A stretch of 6,042 nt of DNA from Bacteroidaceae bacterium (lineage in GTDB: Bacteria; Bacteroidota; Bacteroidia; Bacteroidales; Bacteroidaceae): the NCBI GenBank assembly GCA_017961965.1, contig JAGCWG010000240.1, positions 1 through 6,042 on the forward strand, written 5' to 3'. Below are positions 5,896-6,042 of the stretch, in pieces. The notes under the pieces were generated by a model, which made no database searches, was not told the DNA's origin, and worked only from the letters and a program-made list of their open reading frames with translations. A program made the position numbers and the translations under genes. Each line of letters starts with the position of its first letter. Positions within the stretch are counted from its first letter, which is position 1.

Positions 5896-6042
5896 ATGCA
5901 TTACAGCATTTCTGATATAACCAAGCTTATTGGTGCTAAACGAATTGGCAAGAACGAAAATACAATAAACTGGCTGCTTATTGACAGCCGTTCACTTTGT
6001 TTCCCAGATGAGACCCTCTTCTTTGCTATGAGGACTCAGAAG
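5896..6042 (+). CDS. murF: Bifunctional MurF ligase / alanine racemase, N-terminus only
   Basis: The first 49 codons of a gene that runs off the window. The translation (MHYSISDITKLIGAKRIG, then INWLLIDSRSLCFPDETLFFAM) matches the start of the Bacteroidetes fusion of UDP-MurNAc-tripeptide:D-Ala-D-Ala ligase (MurF) with alanine racemase (Alr). In this fusion the N-terminal part binds the UDP-MurNAc substrate; the DSR motif at residues 30-32 is typical of Mur ligases. The full protein would make D-alanine and attach D-Ala-D-Ala to the cytoplasmic peptidoglycan precursor. An in-frame TAA at 5881-5883 makes ATG 5896 the first ATG. No Shine-Dalgarno sequence or recognisable promoter lies close by. 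That the racemase domain is present is inferred from the family, since only the first residues are visible. Confidence 0.88.
   Translation, partial: MHYSISDITKLIGAKRIGKNENTINWLLIDSRSLCFPDETLFFAMRTQK

Overview
The window looks like a chromosomal segment of a Bacteroidales bacterium, probably Prevotella or a close relative. Four signs point there. The 3' edge holds the start of the MurF-alanine racemase fusion typical of Bacteroidetes. The M16 peptidase has the Bacteroidetes-type C-terminal half. One promoter is an exact match to the Bacteroides -33/-7 consensus (TTTG, 19 nt, TAnnTTTG). No start codon has a convincing Shine-Dalgarno sequence. No RNA gene, CRISPR array, insertion sequence or phage gene is visible.

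Layout, all genes on the + strand: (1) 1-343, an upstream spacer with an 11-bp direct-repeat array (41-95), two tiny doubtful reading frames and the promoter (281-311). (2) 344-2932, a P-type (P2B, PMCA-like) calcium-transporting ATPase. (3) 2933-3106, a spacer filled by an inverted array of 7-bp repeats. (4) 3107-3640 and 3767-4339, two short-chain CHR-family (chromate-transport type) membrane proteins forming a pair, separated by a GC-rich REP-like inverted element (3632-3761) whose left arm supplies the stop codon of the first gene. (5) 4340-4449, a spacer filled by an inverted array of 8-bp repeats. (6) 4450-5721, an M16 zinc peptidase with a polyproline linker. (7) 5722-5895, a second REP-like inverted element of the same family. 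(8) 5896 to the window end, the N-terminus of bifunctional MurF-Alr.

The proteins are recognisable and mostly ordinary: ion export (Ca2+), anion transport by the CHR pair, proteolysis and peptidoglycan precursor synthesis. The two CHR genes very likely work together; I see no functional tie among the others beyond shared orientation. Only the ATPase has a recognisable promoter, so downstream genes may be read through from it, but the spacers are long and structured enough that a simple operon is not certain.

The most striking signal is in the spacers. Each of the four between genes is built from an inverted repeat, and they fall into three different repeat types (7-bp units, 8-bp units, GC-rich REP-like arms used twice). 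They run nearly edge to edge from one gene's stop to the next gene's start. The leading spacer has an 11-bp array containing a perfect palindrome. I see no clearly new protein system; these spacer structures are what most merits follow-up.
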